Shown: positions 45,829 through 54,676 of the stretch, one piece after another | Numbering within the stretch: position 1 is the first letter of the stretch | How the letters are laid out: every line of letters begins with the position of its first letter | Translations under genes and position numbers: made by a program | Notes under the pieces: generated by a model | Seen by the model: only the letters and a program-made list of their open reading frames with translations | Databases searched by the model: none | What the model was told of the DNA's origin: nothing | Source of the DNA: an uncultured bacterium | GTDB lineage: Bacteria; Calescibacteriota; Calescibacteriia; Calescibacteriales; Calescibacteriaceae | Assembly: GCA_938036315.1 (NCBI GenBank) | Contig: CALHPK010000007.1 | Span: forward strand, 1-64,000 | DNA: 64,000 bases | Reading direction: 5' to 3'

Positions 45829-47247
45829 TCAATCTCCACTGAAAATATGGTTACTCTCACCTAATTTACTTCTTAATATTTCCAAAATATCTTCTGCCAC
45901 AATTTCGTGTCCCCCCTTACTTACATACAATCTCCCAGGATATAGCTCTTCAAGATCTCCCCTTACCTTCAATCTGAATAATCTGATCCCACGGTTTTTG
46001 AGCAAGCCCTGAATCTTATCATATAAAGATTTCTCTCCTGGAAATTCTACATACACAAATACAAATGCACTATTTTTCCCTACCTCCATCATTTTATCAA
46101 TAGCAATCTTGGAGAGGATAAGATTTTCATCTCCAAACATACTCTTTCTCTGAAAAACCTTCGCAATAAGTGATGAATTAAAGATATCTTCATATTTTTC
46201 AGCAATTCTTTCCGTCCATTTTTTCTTCTTTTTTCTGGCCGGTCCCACAAATTTATCAATCAAGCCTTTAGTTTCATTCTCCAATTTCTTTTTTATCTCT
46301 CTGTCAACTAGTGATTTGATATCAGGTATAGTTATCGCTTGTGAAAAATTTTCTTTGGTTGCATATAATCTAACTATATAATTTGCCCACACATTTGCCA
46401 ATTCGTAGAATCCATAATTTGAAAAAATAAGAAGCACTATATTCGGATTTACCACTTTACTGAACTCAACGAACTTAACCATGGCTGACAGTATATTATC
46501 ATTTCTGCCGGCGAGATTTATAATTCTAAATCCATCTCCTATATTATATCTGACGGCATCTACAAATGTATCACCATCTCTGACACAATCTCCGAATGCA
46601 AAACTATCTCCAAGAACTACTACAGTTTTTTTCCCTTCGATTGTGTCCCACACAGTATCAGGGTTCCTGAGTCCGAATCTATCGCTTTTGTATATTACTG
46701 GATACCTGTCTTCACTACAAAGCACAACTATAGAATTTGATGGCTGAGCAATAGCGTAGATATCAACATATTTGGGAAGGTCTGGAACCTTCAAGCCCTC
46801 CGGAACCTCTATTGTGAATTTTGTCGACAATAAGTAATTTTCAGATAAATAAGGGAAGACCCCAAAAATAGTCGTATCTGCTAATCTTGATATTTTTTGT
46901 CCGACATAAACGGCTGCTATATCTTTTGAATAATCTATGTAGGACTTACCTCTGTTTCCCCCAAGAAAAAAAGGAATTATAGATAGGAATAATGCTCCAA
47001 AAAAGATCCGAAGTACTGAAAAAATACTTCTATTAGGTGAGAGGAAAAATACAAAAGCAGATAAAATTATAATAAGTAACATATAGCCTTTTATGTGTAA
47101 AAGGTTTATCCCTGTCAAAATAGAATAACTATCAACTAAATTAACCCAAAGTATGGTATAAATAGGGAAGAGTATATAAAAAATCCCTATAAACCTTTCT
47201 ATAATTCTGAATAAAGATGAGCGAGTAAAATTTAGCAATAATTTCAT
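45829..47247 (-). CDS. Membrane-anchored SGNH/GDSL-like hydrolase
   Basis: Three hydrophobic helices occupy about residues 15-95, followed by an extracytoplasmic domain. The SGNH block I is VVVLGDSFAFGDCVRDGDTF near 205, with conserved Asn in the following NLAGRNDN region. The C-terminal GGHEIVAEDILEIL supplies the candidate catalytic histidine. Proteins of this shape often acetylate or deacetylate surface polysaccharides. The 472-residue length is unusual. It lies 23 bases upstream of ugd on the same strand, consistent with polysaccharide work. Confidence 0.65.
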   Translation of the reverse strand: MKLLLNFTRSSLFRIIERFIGIFYILFPIYTILWVNLVDSYSILTGINLLHIKGYMLLIIILSAFVFFLSPNRSIFSVLRIFFGALFLSIIPFFLGGNRGKSYIDYSKDIAAVYVGQKISRLADTTIFGVFPYLSENYLLSTKFTIEVPEGLKVPDLPKYVDIYAIAQPSNSIVVLCSEDRYPVIYKSDRFGLRNPDTVWDTIEGKKTVVVLGDSFAFGDCVRDGDTFVDAVRYNIGDGFRIINLAGRNDNILSAMVKFVEFSKVVNPNIVLLIFSNYGFYELANVWANYIVRLYATKENFSQAITIPDIKSLVDREIKKKLENETKGLIDKFVGPARKKKKKWTERIAEKYEDIFNSSLIAKVFQRKSMFGDENLILSKIAIDKMMEVGKNSAFVFVYVEFPGEKSLYDKIQGLLKNRGIRLFRLKVRGDLEELYPGRLYVSKGGHEIVAEDILEILRSKLGESNHIFSGD

Positions 47248-47300
47248 GATCTAGCAAAACTACCTTAATAATTTATAGACCTTTATGAATAAACAGAAAT

Positions 47301-48002
47301 ATGAATAGAGAATTTACAAAAAATTATTTCAGGAAAAAGAAAATAAAGGGGGAATTTGAGGAACTCTGGGCAATCATAAAGATCTTGAGGAAATCCTGCC
47401 CATGGGATAAATCGCAAACAGTAGATTCACTAAAATTCAAACTCATAGAAGAAGCATATGAAGCGGTAGATTCCGTACCAGATGTAGAAAAATTTTCAAA
47501 AGAAATAGGAGATGTAATCTTGGTTGCGCTGTTTTTAGTACGGATACTCGAAGATGAAAAAAAACTCAACTTAAAAGATGTATTGAAAAAACTCATAGAA
47601 AAACTCATAGAAAAACACCCACATGTATTTGGAGAAACCAAAGTCAAAACAGCCGAAGAAGTTCTCAGAAATTGGGAAAAGAATAAACCAGAAATAAAAG
47701 AAGATAATATCCCCCTATCTACTCCAGCTCTGTACCTTTCTTTCAGAATAGGCTCCAAATTAAAATACACCGAAAAATTTCAAAAAATATTTGGGACTCC
47801 CGAAACTACCGAAAATAGCTCTGAGATAATTCTCCAAGAGAAAATTAAAAATAATCTTACTGAATTTCTATCAGGGGATAAGTCAAAGCTTGGAGAGCTT
47901 CTCCTGAACTTAGGAATGCTAAGCGCCATAATAGATGTCAATCCAGAAGAAGCACTGCGTGAAAGAATAATAAGATTCATGGAAGAATTAAAGGATAAGT
48001 AA
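47301..48002 (+). CDS. mazG: MazG nucleoside triphosphate pyrophosphohydrolase
   Basis: MazG hydrolyses nucleoside triphosphates to monophosphates and pyrophosphate, a house-cleaning and (p)ppGpp-modulating role. The signature CPWDKSQTVDSLKFKLIEEAYE (in two parts near residue 33-54) is followed by EIGDVILVALFLVRI and EKHPHVFGE; metal ligands are the E...E...D residues of this motif. Length 233 residues suggests one full and one degenerate MazG repeat. It diverges from the SGNH gene, with a start-to-start distance of about 53 bases. Confidence 0.9.
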   Translation: MNREFTKNYFRKKKIKGEFEELWAIIKILRKSCPWDKSQTVDSLKFKLIEEAYEAVDSVPDVEKFSKEIGDVILVALFLVRILEDEKKLNLKDVLKKLIEKLIEKHPHVFGETKVKTAEEVLRNWEKNKPEIKEDNIPLSTPALYLSFRIGSKLKYTEKFQKIFGTPETTENSSEIILQEKIKNNLTEFLSGDKSKLGELLLNLGMLSAIIDVNPEEALRERIIRFMEELKDK

Positions 48003-48029
48003 TCTGCAACGAATGAATTAGTACGAAAT

Positions 48030-48100
48030 TGCTCCAACTTCAGTAGGTAAGTGCTCCAACATTATAAGTGCTCCAATCTTTATTGGGTAATTGCTCCAAC
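48030..48100. repeat. Four degenerate copies of the ilvD 3' end
   Basis: TGCTCCAA(C/T) occurs at 48030, 48052, 48070 and 48092 in plus-strand reading. Read on the minus strand these are (G/A)TTGGAGCA(A/C)TT, copies of the last codons of ilvD (Val-Gly-Ala-Ile), spaced 18-22 bases apart. The first copy lies inside ilvD; the others follow its stop codon. Two of the repeats are at phases not multiple of three, so they are not extra in-frame codons. Confidence 0.75.
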
Positions 48101-49765
48101 TGAAGCGGACTTGACCAGCTTTATATACTTTGCAAGAACACCTGATGTAAATTTTGGTTGCGGAGTGGGAAGAAGAGATAATCTCCTTTTGATTTCATCC
48201 GGAGGGAGCTCGAGCTCGATTTTGCCCTCATCGGCATCAATATATATTATGTCTCCATCCTGCACAACTGCAATTGGTCCCCTATCATAAGCCTCTGGTG
48301 AGACGTGACCTATCATAAGTCCCCTAGTTGCCCCCGAGAATCTGCCATCGGTTACCAAAGCCACATCATTTATAAGTCCCTGGCCGACCAAAGCGGCAGT
48401 CACCTGAAGCATCTCTGGCATCCCGGGTGCGCCCTTTGGACCTTCATTTCTTATCACCACAACATCGCCAGCCTTTATTCTTCTTTGAGAAATAGCAGAG
48501 AAACAATCAAGCTCACTTTCAAAAACTTTAGCAGGCCCTCTGTGTTTCCTTTTTGCCAGAATTCCAGATATCTTCATAACCGCCCCTTCAGGAGCAAGTG
48601 AACCACGCAAAATTACTATGCCTCCATCAGATCTGAGAGGATCTGTAACCGGCCTTATAACCTCTGAGTACTTTACTTCAAGATCTTTCAGATTCTCCTC
48701 CACCGTTTTACCCGTGATTGTCAAAGCATCTCCGTGAATAAGCCCCGCAGACAATAATATTTTCATAATCGCTGGAACCCCTCCAGCATTGTGCAGATCA
48801 TACATCACAAACCTTCCACCAGGCTTTAGGTCGGCAATAAGCGGGACTCTTTTGCTTATTTTTGCAAAGTCATCAAGGGTAAGCTCTACCCCAGCCTCAT
48901 AGGCTATCGCAAGAAGATGCAAAATAGCATTCGTAGAACCACCCGTAGCTGACACCACTGCTATAGCATTCTCGAAAGCTTTTTTAGTAAGTATATCCCT
49001 AGGCTTTATATCTTTCTCCAACGCGTTGACAATAGCTTTCGCAACTTGGTAATACACAGATCTTCTCTGAGGATCTACCGCTGGAAAAGATGATGTACCA
49101 GGCAGTGCTATCCCTAAAGCCTCAGCAACACAGGCCATCGTATTGGCCGTATACTGTCCCCCACAAGATCCAACAGTAGGACAAGCATTACACTCAATCT
49201 CATACAATTCTTCAAGAGTGATCTTGCCTACCTGATATGCTCCCACCGCCTCATAGACATCTTGAATTGTGATCTTCTGCCCTTTGTACTCTCCAGGCAT
49301 TATTGTCCCACCGTAAAGAAAAACAGACGGAATATTCAGCCTAGCCATAGCCATTATAAATCCTGGGAGAGATTTATCGCATCCTGCTATTCCAACAAAT
49401 CCATCATAAAAATGTGCATTAATTACTGCCTCAACAGAATCAGCTATTATCTCCCTTGATACAAGGGAATATCTCATACCTTCATGTCCCATTCCTATCC
49501 CATCACTTACAGATATTGTTGTAAACTCTATTGGAACCCCACCGAGGTTTCTTATCTCATTCTTTATATGTTGGGCCTGCTCATGCAGATTATAGTTGCA
49601 AGGCGTGACTTCATTTGAGACGGATCCAACAGCTATAAATGGTTTTTCAAAATCTTCATCTTTATACCCCATAGCTCGCATAAAAGCCCTGTGAGGTGCC
49701 CGCTCAATTCCACCCTTTATCTTATTACTCCTTGATTTATAATATCTTGCCGAATCGAATTTCAT
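48080..49765 (-). CDS. ilvD: Dihydroxy-acid dehydratase
   Basis: The Fe-S enzyme dehydrates dihydroxy acids in valine, isoleucine and pantothenate synthesis. Cluster and active-site segments are GCDKSLPGF near 128, [17 protein letters not shown] near 192, and [19 protein letters not shown] (in the C-terminal half near 497). Length 561 residues is complete. The start [13 protein letters not shown] fits the family. It diverges from the methyltransferase/ATP-grasp gene; other ilv genes are absent. Confidence 0.96.
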   Translation of the reverse strand: MKFDSARYYKSRSNKIKGGIERAPHRAFMRAMGYKDEDFEKPFIAVGSVSNEVTPCNYNLHEQAQHIKNEIRNLGGVPIEFTTISVSDGIGMGHEGMRYSLVSREIIADSVEAVINAHFYDGFVGIAGCDKSLPGFIMAMARLNIPSVFLYGGTIMPGEYKGQKITIQDVYEAVGAYQVGKITLEELYEIECNACPTVGSCGGQYTANTMACVAEALGIALPGTSSFPAVDPQRRSVYYQVAKAIVNALEKDIKPRDILTKKAFENAIAVVSATGGSTNAILHLLAIAYEAGVELTLDDFAKISKRVPLIADLKPGGRFVMYDLHNAGGVPAIMKILLSAGLIHGDALTITGKTVEENLKDLEVKYSEVIRPVTDPLRSDGGIVILRGSLAPEGAVMKISGILAKRKHRGPAKVFESELDCFSAISQRRIKAGDVVVIRNEGPKGAPGMPEMLQVTAALVGQGLINDVALVTDGRFSGATRGLMIGHVSPEAYDRGPIAVVQDGDIIYIDADEGKIELELPPDEIKRRLSLLPTPQPKFTSGVLAKYIKLVKSASVGAITQ

Positions 49766-49948
49766 AATGAATAAAATGTTGTAGATAAATAGAAAAATAT
49801 AAGAAACAAGAAAACAAAATAACGCCTTTGCAACACCAACCTGAAAAGCGAAAATTCTTGAAAATCGATTCCAACTAAGTTTATCAAATTTATTAAATTA
49901 GTAAATAAAAAGTAAAAAAATAAAAAAGAAATAACACCAAGAAGGAAA

Positions 49949-51886
49949 ATGAAAGACAGGCTTTCTGTCAGATCAAATAACAATTCGACAAATATAAAAA
50001 CGGCACCGAAAAGATCTCTCGGTCCTGTCAGTAATCTCGAAGAATATGTACAAGCTGACTGGTGGAGGCGAATCTTTGACTCAGTATACATCAAGACAGA
50101 TGGAGATGTTGTAGATGATGCTAAAATAACAAAAATGGAAGTTGATTATATAGAAAGAGTACTCAATCTCAAACCAGACGACAAGATACTTGACTTGTGC
50201 TGTGGACAAGGTAGGCATTCATTAGAACTTGCAAGAAGAGGCTTCAGAAATGTTGAGGGACTCGATCGCTCACACTACCTTATACAAAAAGCCAAAATGC
50301 AAGCAAAAAAGGAGGTTCTACCTGTAAAATTTAGAGAAGGTGACGCTAGAAAGCTCCCATATCCTGAAGATACTTTTGATGTCGTCCTTATTTTAGGCAA
50401 CTCATTTGGATACTTCGAGACCATAGAAGAAGATATAAAAGTACTCAAAGAGGTTTTCAAAGTACTCAAACCATGGGGAAGAATCCTTATTGATATAGCC
50501 GATGGTGAATACCTTGCCAGAAATTTTCAACCCCGCTCATGGGAATGGATGGACAAAAAACATTTTGTCTGTCGCGAACGTTCTCTCTCTGTGGACAAGA
50601 AAAAACTGATCTCCCGAGAAGTCGTGGTTCACGTAGAAAAAGGTGTCATAGCAGATAGATTCTATGCGGAAAGATTGTACACCAAAGAAGAGATAGACCA
50701 GCTTCTGAAAGCAACAGGCTTTTCAGATATTACCTTTCACGGCGAGATAAAAACAGAATCACAAAGAGGACAAGACCTTGGGATGATGGAAAGAAGAATC
50801 CTTGTTTCAGCTATAGCAAAAAAAGAATGGCAACCTTTCAAAATAAGAAAGAGAGAAAATACAAAGAATGTAATTGTACTACTTGGAGATCCATCAAAAC
50901 CTGACCCAATAAGACCAAACAGATTATTTGATGAAGATGACTTCTACACTATCGCAGAACTCAAAAATGCTCTAAAAGAACTGCAAAACACAGAAAACAG
51001 GCGGAACTTTTCATTCCTTGACAATCACTCCACCCTAATTTACGACCTTGTGAAATTAAAACCGAAAATCGATTATGTCTTTAACCTCTGCGATGAAGGA
51101 TTTGACAATGACCCAAGAAAAGAAGCCCATATCCCAGCACTACTTGAAATTCTCGGAATCCCCTACACAGGGGCAGGTCCCCAATGCCTTATATACTGCT
51201 ATGACAAAAGTGTTGTCAGAGGTGTAGCAAGAGAAATGGGAATCCCCACTGCTCCCGCATTCATAATAAAACCAGAAGATACCATCTTTGAACTCCAGAT
51301 AAACTTCCCTGTGATAGTAAAACCTAATTTTGGAGATTCAAGCTTCGGGATAAATCAAAAATCAGTTGCTTACAATATAGAAGAACTCATAAATGCAATA
51401 ATTGAGATAAGAGGTAAATTCGGATACGATAAACCAATACTTGTTGAAAAGTTTCTAACAGGGAAGGATTTGACCTGCGGCATCATTGGAAATCCACCAG
51501 ATGACTATATTGTTCTACCAATAGGAGAAGAAGATTATTCAGCTCTCCCCCCAGAATTTCCAAGAATATGCGGATATGAGGCAAAGTGGCTCCCTGATTC
51601 TCCATACCACAGTATCAGAACCATAAAAGCTGATCTACCCGAAAGAACTGCTCAATTTATAGTGGAATGCTCACTCAAACTTTTTGAACGTCTTGGATGC
51701 AGAGATTACGCAAGATTCGACTGGAGGCTCGACGAAGAAGGAAATCCCCACCTTCTTGAGGTTAACCCAAATCCAGGATGGTGCTGGGATGGACACTTAG
51801 CTAAACTCGGTGAACTAGCCGGATATTCTTACCCAGAAGTACTATCGCTTATATTGCGCTCAGCAGAAAAAAGGCTAAAATTGTAG
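49949..51886 (+). CDS. Fusion of SAM methyltransferase and D-Ala-D-Ala ligase-like ATP-grasp domain
   Basis: Two complete enzyme modules share one chain. Residues about 35-295 form a class I methyltransferase: the SAM motif ILDLCCGQGRHSLELA is near 80, followed by EGDARKLPYPEDTFDVVLI. Residues about 305-645 are an ATP-grasp ligase of the D-alanine-D-alanine type. They carry NLCDEGF, FPVIVKPNFGDSSFGI, and the metal-binding end ARFDWRLDEEGNPHLLEVNPNPGW. Such fusions are known but uncharacterised as far as I know; a peptide- or amino-acid-modifying product is inferred. Length 645 residues. It is followed four bases later by an archease gene, suggesting coupling. Confidence 0.82.
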   Translation: MKDRLSVRSNNNSTNIKTAPKRSLGPVSNLEEYVQADWWRRIFDSVYIKTDGDVVDDAKITKMEVDYIERVLNLKPDDKILDLCCGQGRHSLELARRGFRNVEGLDRSHYLIQKAKMQAKKEVLPVKFREGDARKLPYPEDTFDVVLILGNSFGYFETIEEDIKVLKEVFKVLKPWGRILIDIADGEYLARNFQPRSWEWMDKKHFVCRERSLSVDKKKLISREVVVHVEKGVIADRFYAERLYTKEEIDQLLKATGFSDITFHGEIKTESQRGQDLGMMERRILVSAIAKKEWQPFKIRKRENTKNVIVLLGDPSKPDPIRPNRLFDEDDFYTIAELKNALKELQNTENRRNFSFLDNHSTLIYDLVKLKPKIDYVFNLCDEGFDNDPRKEAHIPALLEILGIPYTGAGPQCLIYCYDKSVVRGVAREMGIPTAPAFIIKPEDTIFELQINFPVIVKPNFGDSSFGINQKSVAYNIEELINAIIEIRGKFGYDKPILVEKFLTGKDLTCGIIGNPPDDYIVLPIGEEDYSALPPEFPRICGYEAKWLPDSPYHSIRTIKADLPERTAQFIVECSLKLFERLGCRDYARFDWRLDEEGNPHLLEVNPNPGWCWDGHLAKLGELAGYSYPEVLSLILRSAEKRLKL

Positions 51887-51889
51887 ATA

Positions 51890-52321
51890 GTGTTCGAAGA
51901 AATAACTCACACCGGAGAAGTTGCATTTAAAATCGAAGGAGAAACTCTCGAAGAAATAGTCACGGACTCCATAAAAGCTCTGCAATACCTTTATTTCAAA
52001 AAAATTCCAAATAACGATGACGGATTTGAAAAAGAAGTCACAGTTCAAGGTATAGATTTCGAGGACACATTGATAACTCTCCTGAACGAAATCATCTTTC
52101 TTTTTGATGCCAAAAAAATAGTCCTTAAAAAGATAGTAAAATTGGAAATTGGAGAAACTTGTGGAGAGTACAAGTTATACATAAAACTAACGGGCATCTT
52201 TGATAATTTTTCATATGAAAAATATCCTCCACAAATATACGTCAAAGCTGTCTCATACGGTCAGGTAGGCCTGAAAAAAGAAAAAGAGAAATACTCATTA
52301 ACCCTGATAATAGATATATAG
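51890..52321 (+). CDS. Archease-family protein
   Basis: Archease activates the RNA ligase RtcB by helping guanylylation of its active site. The start ITHTGEVAFKIEGETLEEIV corresponds to the family HTADxG block but has Gly-Glu where Ala-Asp is usual. The middle DFEDTLITLLNEIIFLFDAKKIV matches the family helix, and the C-terminal ends near LTLIIDI. It starts with GTG four bases after the fusion gene. No rtcB is present. Length 143 residues is normal. The changed metal ligand position should be checked before assigning RtcB activation. Confidence 0.75.
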   Translation: MFEEITHTGEVAFKIEGETLEEIVTDSIKALQYLYFKKIPNNDDGFEKEVTVQGIDFEDTLITLLNEIIFLFDAKKIVLKKIVKLEIGETCGEYKLYIKLTGIFDNFSYEKYPPQIYVKAVSYGQVGLKKEKEKYSLTLIIDI

Positions 52322-52455
52322 CCTGATAAAAGGACATAACTACATCCTGCCCGCCATTCTCATGATTTAGTTCAAAAGATTTTTAAATAACACTAATTCT
52401 CAAAGAAAAATAATTATAATATTAAGAATGAACAGGAAAAAGGGAGGTATCCAAT

Positions 52456-52779
52456 ATGTTTGGAACAACAGAAAAAGAAAAGAAAATGAATGATTTTATC
52501 CTAAAAGATATAAGACCAAGAATCAAGGTAAGTCCCCAGATAAGTGACATTATGGTTTGGGTGAAAAAATACGAAGAGAGTACTTCAACAGTTTATTTGG
52601 GGTTGGCACTTGGAAACGGTGTCGGATGTAGTCCATTTTGCGGTTGCGCAGCAAATCAAATTGCAGATCTCATAGGGGAAGAACTCGCAGAAGCTTTTCC
52701 AGAAATAAAAAGGGTTGTCGGCCTTGCTGACATCCCCCCAGATGAGTTTGTAAAAGCATGGGAAACAGATCCCCTATAG
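52456..52779 (+). CDS. Small cysteine-rich protein, possibly DUF59/MIP18-like
   Basis: The protein has 107 residues with a central beta strand and the cluster GNGVGCSPFCGCAANQIAD, then two helices and the ending IPPDEFVKAWE. The order IRPRIKV...VYLGLALG...GC...AD loosely follows the DUF59 fold (SufT/PaaD-type Fe-S targeting), but I am not certain. The three close cysteines (CxxxCxC) could hold metal. A very strong AAGGAGGT ribosome-binding site precedes the ATG at 52456. Its end overlaps the next gene, a NifU-like protein, by 22 bases. Confidence 0.55.
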   Translation: MFGTTEKEKKMNDFILKDIRPRIKVSPQISDIMVWVKKYEESTSTVYLGLALGNGVGCSPFCGCAANQIADLIGEELAEAFPEIKRVVGLADIPPDEFVKAWETDPL

Positions 52780-53249
52780 ATCAGAACAGATCAGCAAAGC
52801 AAAATATCTATCTGAAGAAAATATATCTCATAGAAGAAAAAGAAGAAAAACTTATCTTTGGCGGAAGAATAGAACTAAACACACCCATCAGCAAAGATCT
52901 AGAAAGAATCAGAAAAATCATCCAGAGACTGTTTCGCAAATACTTTGGGAAGGATACATATCTGCTCCTGAGTGCTGAAGAAGAAGTAAATTATGTCATG
53001 GAAAAACTTAAAAATTACATAAAGTCACACGGAGGAGATATAAATGTCGTATCAGTAGATGATGAATCTGGCACAGTTGTGGTCTCTATGGGTGGAGCTT
53101 GCTCGCTCTGCCCATCTGCTGTAGTGACAATGAAAGCCGGAATAAGAAGATTGCTAAATCAGTTCCTCCCCTGGATCAAAAAGGTCGAACCAGCAGAAGA
53201 ACCCAAAGAACCTAAATTTGGCTTCAAACTTGCCCCAAAACCTAATTAA
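52758..53249 (+). CDS. NifU-like Fe-S scaffold protein
   Basis: Residues about 75-145 match the NifU C-terminal domain, an Fe-S cluster carrier: GGDINVVSVDDESGTVVVSM and then GACSLCPSAVVTMKAGI with the cluster cysteines in CSLC. The first 70 residues form an additional domain of helices and strands that I do not recognise. The start ATG overlaps the end of the preceding cysteine-rich gene by 22 bases, implying coupling. Together with the IscS-like desulfurase at 13136 it could form the Fe-S assembly route. Confidence 0.8.
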   Translation: MGNRSPIDQNRSAKQNIYLKKIYLIEEKEEKLIFGGRIELNTPISKDLERIRKIIQRLFRKYFGKDTYLLLSAEEEVNYVMEKLKNYIKSHGGDINVVSVDDESGTVVVSMGGACSLCPSAVVTMKAGIRRLLNQFLPWIKKVEPAEEPKEPKFGFKLAPKPN

Positions 53250-53476
53250 CACTTATCAGTCCAAAAACTCTGTAAAATCCTTAAGAAAGGTAACGCTCCT
53301 CTTTTCAAACCTTATGATCTCCTCCTTTACCCACCATAATAAGTATAGAAAAAAGATCTTACAACAACCAAGGCAGACCCCAAAACTAAATAGCAAAAAG
53401 TTTCACCCTCGATGAACAAAATCAAAAAATCTCTAACTTAAAAAGGCAATAAAAAATCGAGTAAAATTAAAAATCA

Positions 53477-54676
53477 ATGAAGAAAAATCTCACTCCATTT
53501 TGTATCTTAATTCTGCTTTCTTATTGTAGCAAAAATTCAAGCCAACCTACCCCTCCCACAACTCAATTCTTCACTCCCGTTTCATTTCCAATAGAAGTAG
53601 GAACAATCAATAACGGAAATCCCTTGTTCTTCTCAAAAAGCACAGATATATTTATAGCATTTGAGAACGGAGACATATTCCATTTCAACGTGACAGGATA
53701 TATCAGGAAGTACAAGGAAAATTTTTCTGGCAAACTTGTAGGCATCATAGAAAGTAATCTTATCATTGAAGATGATCAGAAAATCATCATCCAATCTCCA
53801 ATAGGAAAAAGGGAAGAAGTGATTTCTATGATTTCTAAAAATACCCTCTTCCACTTTATTTCCGCGTCCAAATTAGCGTATTACACAGATAAGAAAATAA
53901 TGTTAAAATATAAAGTTGCAGGCACTTGGACTGAAGAACTTCTCACAGAACTAAACACTGAAAGTGAACCTACAAAAATTTTCGCAATTGAAGATGATAA
54001 GGGGGATTTAATTCTGTTTTGGAATGTCAATGGAGAAAATTACTGGTGGAGATCTGGTCAGCAAGGAATATTAGGTAGACACATTGAGAAAGAAAGACTT
54101 TCATTTTACTACTCCCCGTCTGCAGGCGGATACGTAGCAATAGTAACAAAAGAAACCTTCGGGAGCAAAAAAGATATAAAAGTAATATCAGACAAAGGAG
54201 AACTAAAAGATTATCTAATTGAAATTGCAGGTAACACCGCAATAATTATCATCCCTGAGGAAAAGTTCCCAACAAATCTTACCATATACGCAGAGTATGA
54301 GGTCGTACCCGAAAGGCAAGATGATTTCATCATCTTCAAAACATCAAAAGATATTTACTTTATAGATATACATAAGGCAGATTTGGGTTTGTGCAAAACT
54401 TATCTCGGCAAGTATCACCAGTACTACTTCAAAAGAGAAATGGAGATCCCATATGCTTTATGCGACATCTCTGCTACAAGCAACTCTGTATTTTATGCTA
54501 TATCTTTGAAAACTTTTACAGATTTGGAACTTCTACTTTTCTGGGATTCTTATTTTCTCGGAAGCAAAATATTACCGCCTTCTACTATATTCCTGACTAT
54601 GTTAGAAGGAACTCCTTACATCTACTTAGTCAGAAACTCAAATCATAAAATATATTTAGATGTGTATAAGTGGTAA
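53477..54676 (+). CDS. Predicted lipoprotein, beta-rich, unknown function
   Basis: The signal MKKNLTPFCILILLSYC has a lipobox ending LSYC at Cys17. The mature 380 residues are mostly beta strands with repeated short turns (for example PLFFSKSTDIFIAFENGDIF, DLILFWNVNGENYWW), suggesting a beta-propeller or similar. No enzyme motif is seen. It starts a four-gene plus-strand run, and its end overlaps the next lipoprotein gene by 17 bases. I do not recognise the family. Confidence 0.65.
   Translation: MKKNLTPFCILILLSYCSKNSSQPTPPTTQFFTPVSFPIEVGTINNGNPLFFSKSTDIFIAFENGDIFHFNVTGYIRKYKENFSGKLVGIIESNLIIEDDQKIIIQSPIGKREEVISMISKNTLFHFISASKLAYYTDKKIMLKYKVAGTWTEELLTELNTESEPTKIFAIEDDKGDLILFWNVNGENYWWRSGQQGILGRHIEKERLSFYYSPSAGGYVAIVTKETFGSKKDIKVISDKGELKDYLIEIAGNTAIIIIPEEKFPTNLTIYAEYEVVPERQDDFIIFKTSKDIYFIDIHKADLGLCKTYLGKYHQYYFKREMEIPYALCDISATSNSVFYAISLKTFTDLELLLFWDSYFLGSKILPPSTIFLTMLEGTPYIYLVRNSNHKIYLDVYKW

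Noticed and set aside
49762-50094. 110-codon minus-strand hydrophobic frame between ilvD and the fusion gene
   Set aside because: Its hydrophobicity comes from antisense reading of AT-rich and lysine-rich DNA; most of it overlaps the well-supported fusion gene.
53218-53415. 65-codon plus-strand frame after the NifU-like gene
   Set aside because: Composition is low complexity, the start overlaps the upstream gene and no ribosome-binding site is seen.
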